64,000 nt of DNA from Haladaptatus halobius (GTDB lineage Archaea > Halobacteriota > Halobacteria > Halobacteriales > Haladaptataceae): contig NZ_CP085339.1 in the NCBI RefSeq assembly GCF_020618475.1, positions 248,001 to 312,000 of the forward strand. Reading direction: 5' to 3'. Position numbers and translations under genes: made by a program. This document shows positions 63,931-64,000 of the stretch, in pieces; positions within the stretch are counted from its first letter, which is position 1; every line of letters begins with the position of its first letter. The notes beneath the pieces were generated by a model that was not told where the DNA came from, made no database searches, and was given only the letters and a program-made list of their open reading frames with translations.

Positions 63931-64000
63931 TCCCGTTTCAATGTAGTTGGGTGCCAGCTTGACGTCCAATACAGATTGATGTGGATACGTGGCGGTCGTG

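Overview
The window looks like accessory DNA, most likely a megaplasmid or an integrated element, of a halophilic archaeon (class Halobacteria). The reasons are the acidic predicted proteins, TATA-type promoters often about 26 bases from the start codon with no ribosome binding site, many twin-arginine (Tat) signal peptides, and families known mainly from haloarchaea (HalOD1, HTH-10 bacterio-opsin-activator regulators, PcrB-type GGGP synthase, tiny zinc-ribbon proteins). I cannot name the genus. Base composition changes along the window: the conjugation block is GC-richer, while the phosphatase and ATPase/repeat blocks are AT-richer.

Layout. 1-1713 holds no convincing gene but has two families of regularly spaced 7-bp motifs that switch orientation, and a 30-bp tandem repeat. 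1714-11926 is a type IV secretion/conjugation-like module: a minus-strand operon (pilin-like protein, polytopic VirB6/TrbL-like protein, VirB4-like ATPase, an accessory protein, VirD4-like ATPase) bordered by a winged-helix gene at each end. 11939-13303 encodes a Tat lipoprotein with a probable beta-helix. 13.5-28 kb is a mosaic of small hypothetical genes, a GGGP synthase, a formate/nitrite-type channel, a TauE/SafE exporter, a universal stress protein, an unusual Nramp-like transporter with a truncated sister copy, a CBS protein, several HalOD1 proteins, a row of three tiny zinc-ribbon genes, and many broken genes.

28.5-44.9 kb is a phosphorus-scavenging island. It holds two PhoD phosphatases, an endonuclease/exonuclease/phosphatase-fold protein, a metallophosphoesterase, a glycerophosphodiesterase, a PhoX phosphatase and a broken PhoX, nearly all with Tat signals. 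Six of these genes share an ATTATAA element 33-40 bases before the start codon, which suggests common control. 45-49.9 kb carries oxidative-stress and metal genes (flavoprotein, superoxide dismutase, DsrE, ZIP transporter, a His-containing protein and the remnant of a TRASH-domain regulator).

50.5-54.9 kb is the most unusual part. An AAA ATPase and a small charged protein form a two-gene unit surrounded by repeats built on TTAATCTTAA (five exact copies in 4.3 kb). Next to it lie an archaeal STAND-type ATPase, a small antitoxin-like protein and a decayed Orc1/Cdc6 gene. I read this as a candidate plasmid maintenance or partition module of a type I do not recognise. 55-64 kb holds small regulators, a broken family B DNA polymerase, a beta-propeller protein, an HTH-10 regulator, a truncated haemoglobin and small zinc-ribbon genes.

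There are about 17 pseudogenes or remnants, which points to long-term decay and repeated recombination.
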